The position numbers were made by a program, and so were the translations under genes. DNA of 64,000 bases from Primula veris (taxonomy: Eukaryota > Streptophyta > Magnoliopsida > Ericales > Primulaceae). The stretch lies in contig OY821744.1 of assembly GCA_963682055.1 (NCBI GenBank), forward strand, positions 4,690,835 to 4,754,834. Reading direction: 5' to 3'. This document shows positions 1-14,000 of this stretch, piece after piece (positions within the stretch are counted from its first letter, which is position 1; every line of letters starts with the position of its first letter). The notes beneath the pieces are model-generated. The model saw nothing but the letters and a program-made list of their open reading frames with translations, was not told the DNA's origin and ran no database searches.

Positions 1-237
1 TCATTAAAACGCAAATCAAAAGCTATTTGTTACTATTTGTTGCATTGGTTATTTTTAATCCCTCCGTATTAGAAAAGCTATAAAAAAAAATAAAATCAAC
101 CGGCTTAAATGTAAGTAAGCAAATAACCATGTCGCCGTTTATTATTTTATTATTTGTTAATACTAATGAGGTAATGTAGTTCTTTCATGAGATAAATTAC
201 AAAAATTAAAATGTTCAATGATGATAGAACCATACTA

Positions 238-455
238 CTTCCGTTCCCAATTAACTGACTTATCCGAAATTACGTGTAATTTAAACCGGCCTATAACATG
301 TATCAAAATTGTCGAAATAAAAAAATTTAAAAATAAATTTTATAATTTAATATTTGAACAATATGATTAATTTTTTAAAAAAATTATTTTGATAACTTTT
401 ATAAAAGTTATTGACTGACTGATCAAAATTACACTAAATTTCATTGAACCGGATG
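238..455. mobile_element. Degenerate Stowaway-like MITE
   Basis: The segment matches the better preserved MITE at 16196-16432 along most of its length. Shared blocks include ATCAAAATTGTC and TTTGAACAATATGATTAA. The left end keeps CCGTTCCCA, the usual Stowaway start, but the right end has decayed. It is non-coding and lies about 1.5 kb upstream of the PP2C start. Confidence 0.5.
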
Positions 456-458
456 CAA

Positions 459-1910
459 TACCAAATAAATTTGTAAACTTTGAGATGGATGTTTGTGTAA
501 GAATTGAGTAGTATTTTCATAAAGCTTGAATATAGATGCCAATATGAAATGAATGACACAAAATCCACAATAATATCAAGAGAAGGACACGTGGAGGTGC
601 ATAATAAAGCAGCTAAATGACCAATCGGAATCCAGCTGGCTTGCGTTTTCTCTTTTCCTCTCCCATCTTACTTTAATTTTCAACGTTTAGTTACATGAAC
701 AGTTCACATAGTATAATAAATACTCTATATGATCTTAGAGCTTTCAAATGTAATACTCTATATCCTGATTAACTTATACCGATCATTCATAAGTTGGATC
801 AAAGGTCGTACGATGATTCACGACAACAGTCTAGCAAAAAAGTTAGATAGTTCGTATATTTTGAACAAAGCCAACAATTACATTGGTGACTGGTGAGTAA
901 TGAGTAGAGTATTTTTGTATTCTCTTTTTTATAAAACGAGGTTTGTGACAACGTGTTGTGAGAACCATTTGTAGTTATATTAGTGATCTATCTTAGGTCT
1001 CTTTTGCCTAAAATTATCGCTACCGATACTAACAATCATGATTGGATTATTATAAATGTGTCTTGGGGACAAAGATCGGATTCATAACCCATTACAAATT
1101 AGACTAATAGAATATTATAAAATTGGTAAACATAAATTGTCTGAAAACAACGCAAACATAATGAAAGATTGTTCTAGTAATCTAAATATGAAATCCGTTC
1201 AGTCACATATAACAAATTGCATAGCAAGAGGAATAACTTGTACCAGGACATCTGTAAAACATCAAATACTAAATTCTGTGAATCTAAATTCCGGATAAAT
1301 AAATTTTAAAACTACGAGAGAATAAAGATAAAACATGGAGACCATAACTCCTTGATTGGTCGGGTTATTTGGCAATTGGGATCGAACACCAAATACAAGA
1401 AGGTTCACAAAATTCATGTTTGACTAGGTAATGTAGGCCGTGATTATAAATGATGGTCGGAAACTAATTGATTCAAATTGGGTGTATTTGGGATGTCATG
1501 GGTGGTGGTAGTCTTAATTAACACCGAGATCTAATCATTCGACCATCTTTTCAAAACCTACATTCATTCTCCAGACGAAATCGCTAACGCTAATATCACG
1601 ACCAAATGCAGTGTTCTATCAATCGAGCATAGCTGAAAATTAACAGAGCTTAAAAAGATAAACAGATTAGACGGTATTAAACGTATTAAGAATATATACG
1701 AAACAAGAAGAAAGACATAAGAATATACGAATATAAGGGTAAAGACTATAGGGACCATTTTATAAAATAATAATAACAGAAAAGTGTAATGAATATGAAC
1801 CCCATTCCTGAAAATACGTATCAGCTCGTCTCTCCCACGCGTCAACTCCTCATCTCTCTCTCTCTCTATAATCCACACACACTCTCCCTCTCACTAAAAC
1901 ACTCTAATTA
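459..1910 (+). other. Upstream region of the PP2C gene
   Basis: No gene is visible here. The stretch is AT-rich and its short open frames look random. It should hold the PP2C promoter and 5' UTR. A G-box lies at 588-593, an ACGT palindrome at 1815-1820, a CACGCGT motif at 1836-1842 and a CT microsatellite at about 1851-1868, roughly 45 bases before the start codon. CT-rich leaders are common in plant genes. Confidence 0.4.
588..593. promoter_or_regulatory. G-box / ABRE-like CACGTG
   Basis: The context is GACACGTGGA, an ACGT-core element of the kind bound by bZIP factors of ABA signalling. Clade A PP2C genes are known to be ABA-induced, so the site would fit. It lies about 1.3 kb upstream of the start codon, so its role is a guess. 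Confidence 0.3.
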
Positions 1911-4900
1911 ATGGAAAACCCACAAAAACAACAACAACTAGAACAACAAGAAGAAGAAGAAGAAGAGCTCGAAACCGAAACCGAAACCGAACTAACCTCC
2001 TCCTCCTCCGCCACGTCATCGCTCTTCAGCTCCACCTCCGCCACGTCATCGTTTTTCAGCAACAGCAGCGGTTCCGGCGAAGTTCCGATGACGGAGATTT
2101 TTCCGGAGGTGAGAGAGAGGTGTGTGGGGAGGAGGGGGAACAAAGGGGTAACGTGGGGGGTCACGTCGGTGATCGGGAGGAGGAGGGAGATGGAAGATGA
2201 CGTGGCGGTCGTCCCGGGGCTTTTCACCTTCCCCTGCTGCCATGTGGGAGGGTGCGTCGCGTCGGGTGAGGTCTCCACGGTGCACTTCTTCGGGGTTTAT
2301 GATGGGCATGGTGGCTCTCAGGTAGGTTTTTATTTAATCTGCGGTTTAGAAATTAATTAATTTGAAGATTTTATATACTTTCGGACTTAATTATAGAAAA
2401 CCATGATGGGATATTATTGTTTAAAATTTGGTACATGTGATATAACATCACGAGCATTAAAAGTGAAGTAGTGTTAAAAAAAATTGCGTAGTTGGATATT
2501 TGTACTTAATTTTAAAATAGATTTTAACTACTGCGGTTTGGATATTTGTAAAAAAAATTGGTTTTTATTTAATATGCGGTTTAGAAATTAATTAGTTTGA
2601 AGTTTTTTAGTAGTACTAGTTAAGAAGGTTATGTAGGGGAAAGTTATTGTTACATGTGTTCGGACTTAATTATGAAAACTTGAGTGTGTGATTATTGTTT
2701 AAAATTTGGTACATATGAACATATTATCATGAACATGAACAAGTAGTAAAAAGAATTAGTATCGTTGGATATTTGTATTTAATTTTAAAATAGATTTTAA
2801 GCGTGTGTTTATTATAATTAAGTCTCCAAATAGGTAAAAGAAATATGATTTTAGCTTGATTTGCGATGATTGTTTATGCTCTTGGTATGTCTCTACGAGT
2901 GCGGAAGTAGAGCTATATTTTAGGTCCCGAGAAGTGAGGTGATCATGCCGGTATTTTTTCGAAATGAAAGATTGTATGTCTCAATATAGAGTGTGAATCT
3001 ATATTTATATATATGCATGTAGGGAAAGATTTTACTAGCAGTAGAACTTCAAATTTAGATTTTATATTCTAGAAGTAATGTGAAAAATACAAACAAGTAT
3101 CTTTAATTTATGAATAAATTTGTATAAATATATATAAAAAAATGTAATAATTGATTTTATGTATGTGTTAACTTGAGTTGTGATGATTATTTATAGTATG
3201 ACTCTGGAAGTGAGATAGTAGAGCTATTTTTTTAAGTCTGGTGTTGTCTGTATTTTTTTCGAAATAAAGGATGAAAGATCGTTTTTATCTCAATACTGCT
3301 TTAAAAAATATATATTTATACATGGAAATATATTACTCGTGAAAGAAATTCAAATTTAGGTTTTATATTCTAGAAGTAATGTGAAGAACACAAACGACAA
3401 GGTCTTTAATATATTAAAATTTGTATAATTATATTTAAAAAAATGTAATAATTGATGTTTCACATATGATACGCATTTTCCATGGCCTTCACAATGGAAG
3501 GGGAGGAGTACAATATAACTATTTTCAAATTCAAACATAAGAAGGAAAATGTGCTAAAAAACCAAAGTAGTTATAGAAGGGGTTTGATATCTATGTACAA
3601 TATTTTCACTTGGTATTCAGACGTTAATTTGTACATTAATAAAATTGCACTCTTGATAATCATTAAACTCTTACCTAGATATTTTTATTTTTTTTTACGT
3701 ATCTTTTCAAGCATCCATGTAGAATAGAAGATGTAATTGTGAATATTTATTTATTCGGTTTGGTTACATAAGTTTTTTGTTTGAATCTAATATAATTAAT
3801 AAATAAATCATGTTCATTTTTTCAAGACCACGAAATCACGAGTCCAAGTAATTAACTAACCAAATAAAGTAGGGAGTATAAATTAAAATAAAGATGGTAA
3901 GTTCAAAATTATGTGCAACCAGATGAACTATGAGTAGGATATTGACACGCGTGTACTAAAGTCCAAATGCAATCCTTATTTGGTAGCATAATAGTATAAA
4001 GGAAAAGAGTGTACAGCAACATTTAATATTGTTTAAGATACATTTTGTGGGGGGTAGTGTTGCATATTTAAATGAATAAGTTCTAAAAATGTATGCCACG
4101 TTAGACGAAATGGTCCATTTCAAGTATTTTATGGCTGATTGCCTATACACGTGTTGCTGCAGCATCATTGCTCAACTCATCAAAGGCCATCACATTTACA
4201 TCATCACGTCCATTGCTTTTCCATTTTATTATTTCTAATTTCTCAAGTCAGAGTCAAGACTCAAATTACTATGTAGTAATATTAGTATTTCTTATCTTGA
4301 TTATTCATCATTAAGAAATATTTACAATAATAATCAAAATAAACTACTTTCCTATTTCTAAATTGTATATATAATGTTGTATCTCAAAGAAGAAATGTCA
4401 GAGGGGAAATTCTCTTAGTAGTGTAAAAAATAGGTGTTTTAGCTACTAACTTGTTAAAAAGGAATTTTGTTCAAAAGAGTATTATGTAACCTAATATGAT
4501 TATTTTTTCAAGAATTTTTATTATAAATTTATACTGTTTGTAGCAAAATCTGGTATACAACATCTATTTATTCCAAAAATGAATTACCATAAAATTTTCT
4601 CAATCACAAAAAAAGATGATCGTTAATACTATATAAAGATGAATTAGGTGAAAACAGTTTGCTTGCGAAAGCAACACAAGTGGTGGAAGAACATCTAAAG
4701 ATGACTGCATAATTTAGAGGTAATTTTAGAAAGTTTTACGGAAAGCGAATTTTCCATATATATTATTGTAGTCGGTTGAGTTTGATTTGGACCATTTGGT
4801 GATGAGGTGGCATCTTCATTGATTGAGGTGGGAACCACCAAAAACTAGAAGGTTTCCTCTTATGTTGGAAACATTATTTCTAGACCACAGATGGGTTGTT

Positions 4901-6697
4901 GAGACAAATTAATTTTTGCATTATTTGAAGGCTTCTAGTAATTGCAGATGAATTTAGAGAATGTTAATGTTTTAACTGTTTTTTCATATCCTTTTGGCAA
5001 TGTAGTTTTAGAATCAATAGGAAATTTTTATAACTTTGATTTTTAAGCATAATTCTGACTGGTTGCACAACTGAAACAATGCAAGACAATGATCCTTATG
5101 ATAAAGGTTCTAGGCTATTGAATTCATCTTTGAGAAAAATGAATGTCACTGTAATTTGCATCTACTTGCTTGGTAAGGTATATTAATGTCAACGAAAAAA
5201 ATATTATTACTTTAAAGAACATTTGTCTTGTGATTTTCAACAAAATTCTTCAAATAGTAACTTGATTTAATATTTATTTATCTTTTCTAGGTAGCTAAGT
5301 TCTGTGCCGAGCATATGCACGAGGTAGTAGCAGAAGAATGGGAAAGAGAACACATGACTCAGTCGGAGTGGCAGAAAAGATGGGAATCAACGTTTTCTAG
5401 TAGCTTTGAGAGAGCTGATGATGAGGCCATGACAAAGGGGAAAGCTTCGGACTTGGTCGGATCCACAGCTGTGGTGGTGGTTTTATCAAGTTGCCAAATC
5501 ATAGTAGCTAACTGTGGTGACTCAAGGGCGGTTCTATACAGAGGAATTGAAACAGTCCCTTTGACAGTGGACCAAAAGGTGAGTACTTGTAAATAGTCTC
5601 CTCTTGGCATGTTTTTTGTGCGTGACATGGAGCTATTATTTGATAATAGGATGTATTATAGTTATAGTAATCCTGTTTTTCTTCTTGCAGCCTGACAGAG
5701 AAGATGAACTTGAAAGGATAGAAAGTGAAGGAGGAAAGGTTATAAATTGGAATGGCGCAAGAGTGTTTGGGGTTCTTGCCATGTCCAGAGCAATAGGTAG
5801 ACGTATTCTGATCTGTACTATTTATGTATTTAAGTGACATGGTTACATAATCAGTTTATTTATTAAAAAGATCAGAAAACTTCGTTGTTTTATTTTCGTA
5901 CTCTTCAGGATTCCCGAACACTCTACTCTTGCAGTTTCATTTCCTAGAAGTTTTGTGTACATTGGTTTTTTGACAATTTCATCTCTTACATGAGCAACCT
6001 GCCAACAGCTCTTTTGAAACTGTTCTATAACCAAACCACGACATAATCAGATTAATCTACGTATAGCAGGAAAAACACTCTCGACAGTTTTTTTAAATTG
6101 CAGAGTTAAGTAAATTTTGATTATGCTGCTATCTTTTAAGTTATCTACTGTGTGGTTGAAAATGGGAAGCAGTTTTACATTGAGCTTATTTTTCCCCAAA
6201 ATTTCTGCCTTACAAGTTGAAACAGCACCAAAATTTGCAATTTGGGGCAATTCCAGTTTGGAAAATGTTGTCTTTATTTCTAATCATATAATTTAATTCT
6301 GTTTACCTACATAATTTGCAGGAATATATTCCCCTAATAATCATCGGTGTTTCTTCTAGGTGACAGATATTTGAGGCCATGGATTATTCCGGTTCCTGAA
6401 ACAACTTTCACAACAAGGACAGACGAAGATGAGTGCATTGTCGTCGCGAGTGATGGCCTTTGGGATGTTATGACTAATGACGAGGTTGGCGACATGGCCC
6501 GTCGTCTCTTGAGAAGGCGTCGCAGGTATATGTCGGATGATGATTTGTCCCCTGCACAAGCTGTCGCTAACAGTCTAACTGAAATAGCTTATGGCAGAAA
6601 TAGCACGGATAATATTTCCATCATTGTTGTTGATTTAAAACCGAAGAGGAAACGCTCTTCAACGACCATAGCAATGGGAGTAAAACAACTTGATTAA
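1911..6697 (+). CDS. Clade A protein phosphatase 2C (ABI1/HAB1-type)
   Basis: Exons 1911-2321, 5291-5578, 5691-5796 and 6360-6697 join in frame to 380 residues. Clade A PP2Cs are Mg/Mn-dependent Ser/Thr phosphatases that hold SnRK2 kinases inactive until ABA-bound PYR/PYL receptors trap them. The family motifs occur in order: [14 protein letters not shown] at the end of exon 1, [40 protein letters not shown] and STDNISII. A Trp in [10 protein letters not shown], near residue 253, sits where ABI1 and HAB1 carry the receptor-contact Trp. The sequence resembles ABI1/HAB more than the PP2CA/AHG3 or HAI groups. The N-terminus is short and low in complexity: Gln/Glu runs in residues 4-20, then a Ser/Thr-rich stretch. 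The basic RRLLRRRRR loop near residue 315 is unusual. Intron 1 is 2969 bp. I am confident of the family and less so of the subgroup. Confidence 0.93.
2325..2801. repeat. Tandem duplication at the start of PP2C intron 1
   Basis: The segment 2325-2529, starting next to the splice donor, is repeated at about 2563-2801. Shared blocks include GCGGTTTAGAAATTAATTA, GTTTAAAATTTGGTACAT and TTTTAAAATAGATTTTAA. The second copy has small insertions. It is non-coding. Confidence 0.75.
2853..3464. repeat. Second tandem duplication in PP2C intron 1
   Basis: About 300 bp at 2853-3162 is repeated at 3171-3464. Shared blocks include TTTATATTCTAGAAGTAATG and AAAAAAATGTAATAATTGAT. Divergence is higher than at a recent duplication. 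It is independent of the duplication just upstream. Confidence 0.7.
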
Positions 6698-8046
6698 CTC
6701 TAATTCTTTTGTTGTCTTTCATGTTTCAATATTCTAGCAAAATTAGATTTAGAAACAAATACCAAGAAATATTTGCTTGATCTGGTGAATCTCCCTGTGA
6801 GCATCAGATGTAGAGATGTTTAAGTATATTAACCATTCCCTCTCAACTGTAGATTCAATTGATTTCTATATAATATTACTGGTGTTCCAAAAACTGCAAA
6901 ATAACCTTTCTAAGTCAGGTCGAACATAATTGTCGCACATCATCTTGCAGCGTGTGATGTAAGATGACACTGAAGAACATTAGAGACTGTCCTTGTCCAA
7001 AAGCGCCATGAGCCAACATATTATTGTGACAGCACGACTCCAATATCAACCGAATGCAATTCTAACCGATCATTGAGAGCGTTGCAGTGGTGAGTATAGT
7101 CTTACATGAATGAATGCGACTTGGTTTCAAAACTTTTTCTAACTTACCAAAATTTATAAACCGTGTGAGCAAAAACTACTCATATCCCTTGATGAATTTT
7201 CAATCATACCAGGCCATCCTAAACATCCTCCAAAATGCAGTGCTTGTGGTTGCTAGTTCCCCAACATATGATGGTTGCTTTGAATGTGATCTTAAATTAC
7301 GGAGTAAAATGAAATTCGCAGCAACTGAACTCATATCACACATGTAATTGATAATTCGCAGCAACTGAACTCATATCACACATGTAATTGATAGAATCGC
7401 AGTATCTTTGTCTTATATCACCATGATTTTAATCCTCTTTCTTGTCTATCAATGTTGCATACTTGCATAGGCTTGCAAAGATACCACTGTTCTGAGGAGG
7501 GTATCTATGTTCCATGCGAAGCTTCTGAGTATAATTAAAACTTAAAGCTTTTTTTATCTCGGCTGGTTCTCTGAGATCGAAGTTTAAAAACCCAAAAACC
7601 CAGAGTAAAAAAAACTCCCGTTTTTTTTATGTTGGTCTACCAAATACACGATAACAATTATACAGTACCAATAATTCGAGCTTAAAAGATCACAGCCGAA
7701 CAAACCCTTGGCTAACAGTATCGCTACCCTTTTGTCTTGCGGAACGCCATATGCTCATATAGTGAGTAAAGTCATAAGACAAGCGGAATAGCAAAAGCAA
7801 AGAACAGTAAACGAAAGATCTTGAGAACTTTCCTCAAGAATATGATATAGATATAATTTCACAATTGTTCTGCCTTAGATCTGATATTGTAATGCACAAT
7901 AACTTACAAAAAAATTACAGCACACAACTGATTGGGAGCATTGGGGCTCAAGAATGAAATGATTGAATCGATGTTAGAAAAAATGGAATAATTAGAACAC
8001 TAAAAAAAACTAATTTTGGTATTGCCAAAAAAGACACCATCCATTC
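6698..8046. other. Convergent intergenic region between PP2C and GCS
   Basis: I see no gene. The region must hold the 3' UTRs of both flanking genes, which converge. It contains the exact 40-bp tandem duplication at 7314-7393 and is otherwise unremarkable AT-rich DNA. Confidence 0.5.
7314..7393. repeat. Two exact copies of a 40-bp unit
   Basis: The unit at 7314-7353 is repeated without change at 7354-7393. It begins ATTCGCAGCAACTG and ends CATGTAATTGATA. The identity suggests a recent duplication. Confidence 0.9.
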
Positions 8047-11000
8047 CTATACATCAAACTTTTTTGGTTGCCGCCAATGAGCCAAACTTCTTGACAAAGA
8101 GCCAAGCATAGAGGCTTTTGGCTGAGCTCCTTTCTTTCCATATAATCGCTTGCCTCCCAAATCTGTATATTTAGGACCTTTATCTTTGCTTCTGTCAATC
8201 TGTAACAGAATGTCCACTCATGTAAGATATTAGAATTAAAACTGAAATTATATGAAATATTAAACACGCTTTTCTAAATTGCCCAAGCTTTACATCTTGG
8301 AATATTTGAACTTAACTTTTCTTCAAGAAATGACCCTTCTTTTAAGTAAAAAAAATTTGTTTACAACTACGTCAATCGCAAATCCCTCTACTTACACTAA
8401 GGATTTTTTGTTGTTCAATGAGACGAGTCCATTTCACGGCCTATCATGTTCTAGTTCTACAAATGGTTTGATGTAAATATGAAAAAGGTGTTCGGGAAAC
8501 ATACCTTGCTTATCTTTCCATCCTTCAAGTGATACCGGATACCAGACCAATTGACAGACTGAGTAAAATGTGACCTCAAAGCGGAAATTGGATACAAAAA
8601 GTTGTCTACAAGCATCGCGATAAATACCTGCCCAGTAGCACCAATTTGTAACTATGACTTGATACTACAAATTGACACAGTCAAATGTTCTCTCAAGGAG
8701 AAACCACTTTTTAACACCCGGTGTTCTCTTCAAGGTTTAGGCAGATAGGTTTGTTATTTTTGTATATTACATTACAGTTACAACCTTTTCTGCTTCCACA
8801 TAGTGTACCAAAGCGAGTTTGCAAAAGGTTTCGGAGCTTCCAGCGTATAGTTCTAAATTAAATTGAATAGTTAGTTTGTAAGCACCTACAATTTCAATTT
8901 AAAAGTTTAGAGTTAAGTCAAAAAAATCCCAAAAGGTTTCTGCTTAATTATTGAGTAACGCCAACAGCACCATATTAGTGATGAGAAAAGTTAAGTAGCT
9001 AGTCAGTTATACTGTATACGGCAGAAAGAAAAATCTATAAGATGGGACATTGGTATTGCTAAAGTCCTGGATCATCAAGACATGCGAATTTCAAAGAAAA
9101 ACCATAAAATAAATGAAATGAGATTATAATATTGATGGAGATCCAATCTGATAAAAGAAAGAAAAATCACTTACAAGGCACCAGTTATAAGAAGCAAGTG
9201 ATAGGGGAGGCGCCTCAGGAGATAACAAGTTGCATAGTAGGACTTCTATTCTTGTCAAATTCCACATTGAGAAAAGTTCAATAAGAGTACACGTTGCTAG
9301 GCACCCCACTAATAACAAGCCTGAAATAAAAGAAGACCATGAACATGAGAAACTTGCGAAAAACACAAGCATAGTCCAGTGTTTTGTTTCCATTCTTGCT
9401 ACAGAATGTCAATTGGCATTGTCTAGAAAATGTAGTGTCTTCTAATCAACCAGTTCAAAAGACAATATCTACAACGAAAATCCATCTAGGTATCACTGAG
9501 AAAAAAAAATTATTATCATCCACATTGCCGCATAAAACAGGACTTTTATAAAACCTTTTTAAAACCAAATACTAACTGCATGTTTAGCTGTGATAAGGGT
9601 CCTACAATAAATTCAATGATACAGTATGAAATAAGAAAAACTTATTTGGAAAATGTTCTTACCGCAAGAAGTAAAGGATGTATCCTCAACTTGGTACCCA
9701 TAAGAATGAATTCTTAGATATGCCACAACATGAAACATAGACATAATATAAGGTGCTACAAATCCCCATGATAAATAGCAATGGACAGAAAACAATGCAC
9801 GGTTCATTATCCGGTTAACCTTCGTGGTGTACGATTCAAGAACAAATGTTTGTTTCCTCAAGTAATTCCAATACCTGCATAAGTTAGAAAAGTTGTAAAT
9901 GAAAATTTGGGATTTTTATTTTGTTGTCGTGGGTGTGTTAGACGGTATACTATACGGTCACACTTGTTACTGTTAGATTGATTTTAAATAGATGTCCAAC
10001 ATAAATTTATTTAGATGGATGATTAAATCTGGACCTTTAATGTATTTTCTTTCAATCTATTGGTCCCGGGTTTTACAAAATTGACAGTTTCTTGTATCTT
10101 CGTCTAACAGTTGACGACACAACTGGGGGACTCGTGAAATTGAGTGCTATGAATAAAATTTCTAACTTTCATCATCAGTAAATAGAAATAACCTTGACAA
10201 ACTGAGATCACTTGAGAGAGGATGAGGAAAAACAGCAACTGGCGGTGATGTGATGAGCCTATTATGAGCCCCTGAAGGGCACAAAATAAGAAATTAGAGA
10301 CAATTACTTTTCTCCTCGGAAAAGACCAAGAGTGTCAATCGTCTGAACAGAGGTGTTCAGTAGGATTGATAAGAAATGATATTGTAAAGTTATAGCCATG
10401 TATGAAGTTGACTAATAAAAGAGATAAAAACCATTTACTGCTCGGCTATTTCTTCTCTCAAATTTTCGAATTACACGGATCAAGCTTAAATAATTTTCAT
10501 GTGTTTAATTGAATGGTTTTTTGCATTCATCAAACATTCTTTTTAGTTTGTCGAGGTTGTTATCGGATTTAAAAAAAAACTGTAGCTCAAACTTTTTTGC
10601 AAGAGTTTAACTAAAGCGTAAGTTTTTTTTTCCTAGAAACATAAGCTCTTGTAGCATAAAAAAGGTAGTCTTTTTTTAGTGAAAATGCAAGTTTTGTGTG
10701 ATTTTCTGCAAAGCGCTTTTTTCTTGCCTAAATAAGTAAAAACAACTTTTTGAGTTTTGAAGCGAGCTTTCAAAACAGAGATTTTTGTAGACGGGTTTAG
10801 TTAACCATGGTTCCTCTACAACTAACATCTCGACTATTTTCAGATGAATAGAAACTCTGCTATCCATATTAGCAACGGAAAGATTGTTAGGCGACATCAA
10901 GATAATATTACTATGAACTGAAAACTGTTAAGGAAAAGTAAAATATTACTTCTTTCTGAAAAAAACAATTAGGAAAGGTCAACAAGAAGTACCTGCAATA

Positions 11001-14000
11001 GCAGCAAGAGTCATGTCATCAGAATAACCTCCATCACGTAGTTGTGAAACTACCCCATGGCGATCAGTTTTAAAATCGTCGGCATGCATCTGCAGGAATG
11101 ATGGAAAAAATTCACAAAGTCTGCATTTTTGGTAAGTTAACATTCTTAAGGAGGTTAACACTCACCATCATGCACCCTCCCCAAAGAAAGAACGTCTTCC
11201 CTCCAGTAGCAAACCCCATCGAACAAGGCTGTCGAAAACGCAATGTTGGAGTATAATCAAAGCAATATATAAAAGTAAAAGAGATATGACCGTATGCAGT
11301 AGGCAAATTATGAATACAGCTAGCATAAATACATACCATATGGTATTCATAAATACAGTAACTCCCTAAACTCCCAGAAGGTAAATCAAGAGGATATCCT
11401 GTTTGAATGAAAATCTGCAAATTAATACCAAAGTAATCAATCCTCTTGAACAAACTAATAAAACAGAGAACTTAAAGCAGTTTTACGAACAGCATACATC
11501 AGGGTTCTTTTCCATCTCGGCCGCGAGGGTTCCAATTGACCCAGGATGGAACCTAACATCATCATCAAGAAACAGTACGTATTTCGTATCTTTCTGTATT
11601 TTTTCCACCCCAACCTACAGATTGTATCAGAACACAGTCTATGAGCAATAACGGAAATCATTCAACATAAGTTGATAAAGAAAAAATGGGGAAAGTTCAA
11701 GTTAAATAAAGTAGACCCAACCCAAAAAGTACTGTAGATATTCACTAACCAATTGATTGTGAACTTTTTGACTGCAAGTGGTCGACAAACCAGCTACAAT
11801 GACCTTTGCATCAACTTCATCCTAAACGAAATATGGAAACAAATAGAAAAAAGAAATGCTGGTTAAGCTCAGAACAAAGCAAAATTTAGTAACACGGTAC
11901 CACTTACTAATTGCTTAGGTCACAGTAATATTCATAAATTATAACACATAAAGAAGATATGCTGAGACGCAGCACACTGTTTTAAGCAGTAAAAAACATT
12001 TCAATAAAAAGAAAATGATTAATATAATTCCATTACAACTAATACCTCATAATCGACTAATAATTGTTTAACAGCACGATAAGCCGGATCTTCTGTGCTT
12101 TCCACCACAAAAAGAAATTCCAATGGACCACCATACAAGGAAGTGATCTGCAATTACAATCATGAACCAGAACCATAATTAATTGCTGTAAATGACAAGA
12201 ATCTCGAAACTTTTGGCATAGAACTACATCACGGAGACTGAACCATGCTCTCCACAAAATTTTTACCTGGCATAAAACGACGTATCTCAAAGAAGCAAAG
12301 ATGAGTTTTAAACTATCAATATATTATTGTATTTTACCTGGCTTCTCCAGTTATGCAAATTGTGCTCCCCAAACCCTTTTAAAGGCATAACAACCGAGAC
12401 TTTTGGCAGGTGAATCTGATTAGAGTGCTCAAGGTCAGTTATATTACGTGAAAGGAACGCAAAACTATTTCCTCCTCTCATACTAGCTTTCATCTTGTTT
12501 ATCTCTCTGTTTCTGCAAGCAAAAATTAAATAATGATACTAATACAAAACTTCGTCTTCAAAATTTACTCAAGCTCACAATTAAAAGAAACATAAGAACT
12601 TAAATTTACACGGTAAAATTGAGAGAACATATTTTAGTACCTGACATAAGCAGCAAGAGCCCAACCCAAAGCAAGGAGTAAGCATATAACACAACCCTAA
12701 AGCATGAACAAAAGGCTCGAATTAATATTTGTCAATATAATTCCATTCGGCGTTAATAACGAGTTAAAAAAATCATAAAAATAAAACATAAATGCGTGTA
12801 TCTTTGCTAAGGGTTATTTTGTTGTTTGGCTAAACTTTCAATATTTTCATTGCAAACATTTAAAAAGTCACACATAATATAGCAGAAAAACTGTTTTATA
12901 TCATTGGCATAACAATACTTGAGACATAAACATGACCTTTACCTATAAAGGCTTTCAAAACTTTGGTGCAACTTGTACACTTCTCAACTACAACCCAAAT
13001 TTAAGCACTGAGTATTGCAGAACCTTACTGATAAACCAACCTAATTGCTCTGAACTGAAACTACAGAAACCATGTTGACCAATAAAATTAACAATTGAAA
13101 GGTAACTATCAAATTTCTTCTCATTTTCTAAACCAACAACTAGTCAAATCAAACAAACTCTTAACTGTCAGGTGGGCCATTTTCAATAAAGTAAAATAAA
13201 CCATAAAGATGTGTCGTCATTTTATTGGCCACTGCCGTCTCGTTCACCTATCCAGAGCTGACACGTAATTCAATCCCAATTCACAATAATTAAACTAAAT
13301 AATACTATATGGAAAGCTCAAATCAAAATAAATTTAAGTGATAACCAAACTTTTGCTGCATTCAATAGTCTATTTTTCATCGATGTTTAAAGAATCGAAA
13401 TCTTAGCTAAAACGTTTTTACAAAAGTTACGATAAAAGAGTAAAAAATGTAAGCTTTTAGTGGAGTAAAAAGCGAAACGGCGAGCTTTTTAATTCAAGTT
13501 TTGACCCAAGCTTTTATCGCGCATCGAATCGAGTTTTTGTACTATAAAACCCGCTTTCTAAAACAATGCTATTCATTCTCCTTAACAGCCCGCATTCCGA
13601 GCCCCTTCCAAAAGATAACATACAAACAATAGGTCTCATTTTTCCGATCCAACGGGACAACATGATTAACCCGATACGCTAAATCTAAACAACACCACAA
13701 ATATCTACATATATACAAAACATTAGCAATACAAATTACGTATACGCATGTACATATTGTAGTTAATGATCGCAAATACACACATATACAGTGAAAACCA
13801 TCATAATCAATATTACAAATTAGAAATGTCACATAATTATGAACATACATTTCTTATACCTACCATCTTTTTTTTCATATACATAAACCAGAAAAATAGA
13901 GAAAACCAAAGATAACAACTGAAACTCATACTCCATAAAACGTTACAAAACATAACAATAAATGCATACAGATTATAGTTACACATATACATGTTTTTCT

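Noticed and set aside
1056..1298. An 80-residue open frame upstream of PP2C
   Set aside because: No family resemblance, no splice partners, and composition like the surrounding AT-rich DNA.
2046..2309. Minus-strand open frame opposite PP2C exon 1
   Set aside because: It is a shadow of the GC-rich PP2C coding exon.
9920..10125. A MITE in a GCS intron with TTGTCGTGGGTGTGTTAGACG-like ends
   Set aside because: The inverted ends are short and mismatched and no target duplication was found; chance cannot be excluded.
10545..10800. A further hAT-type MITE in a GCS intron
   Set aside because: It shares AAAGCG and GAGCTTTCAAAACAG-like pieces with the other elements, but I could not define either end.
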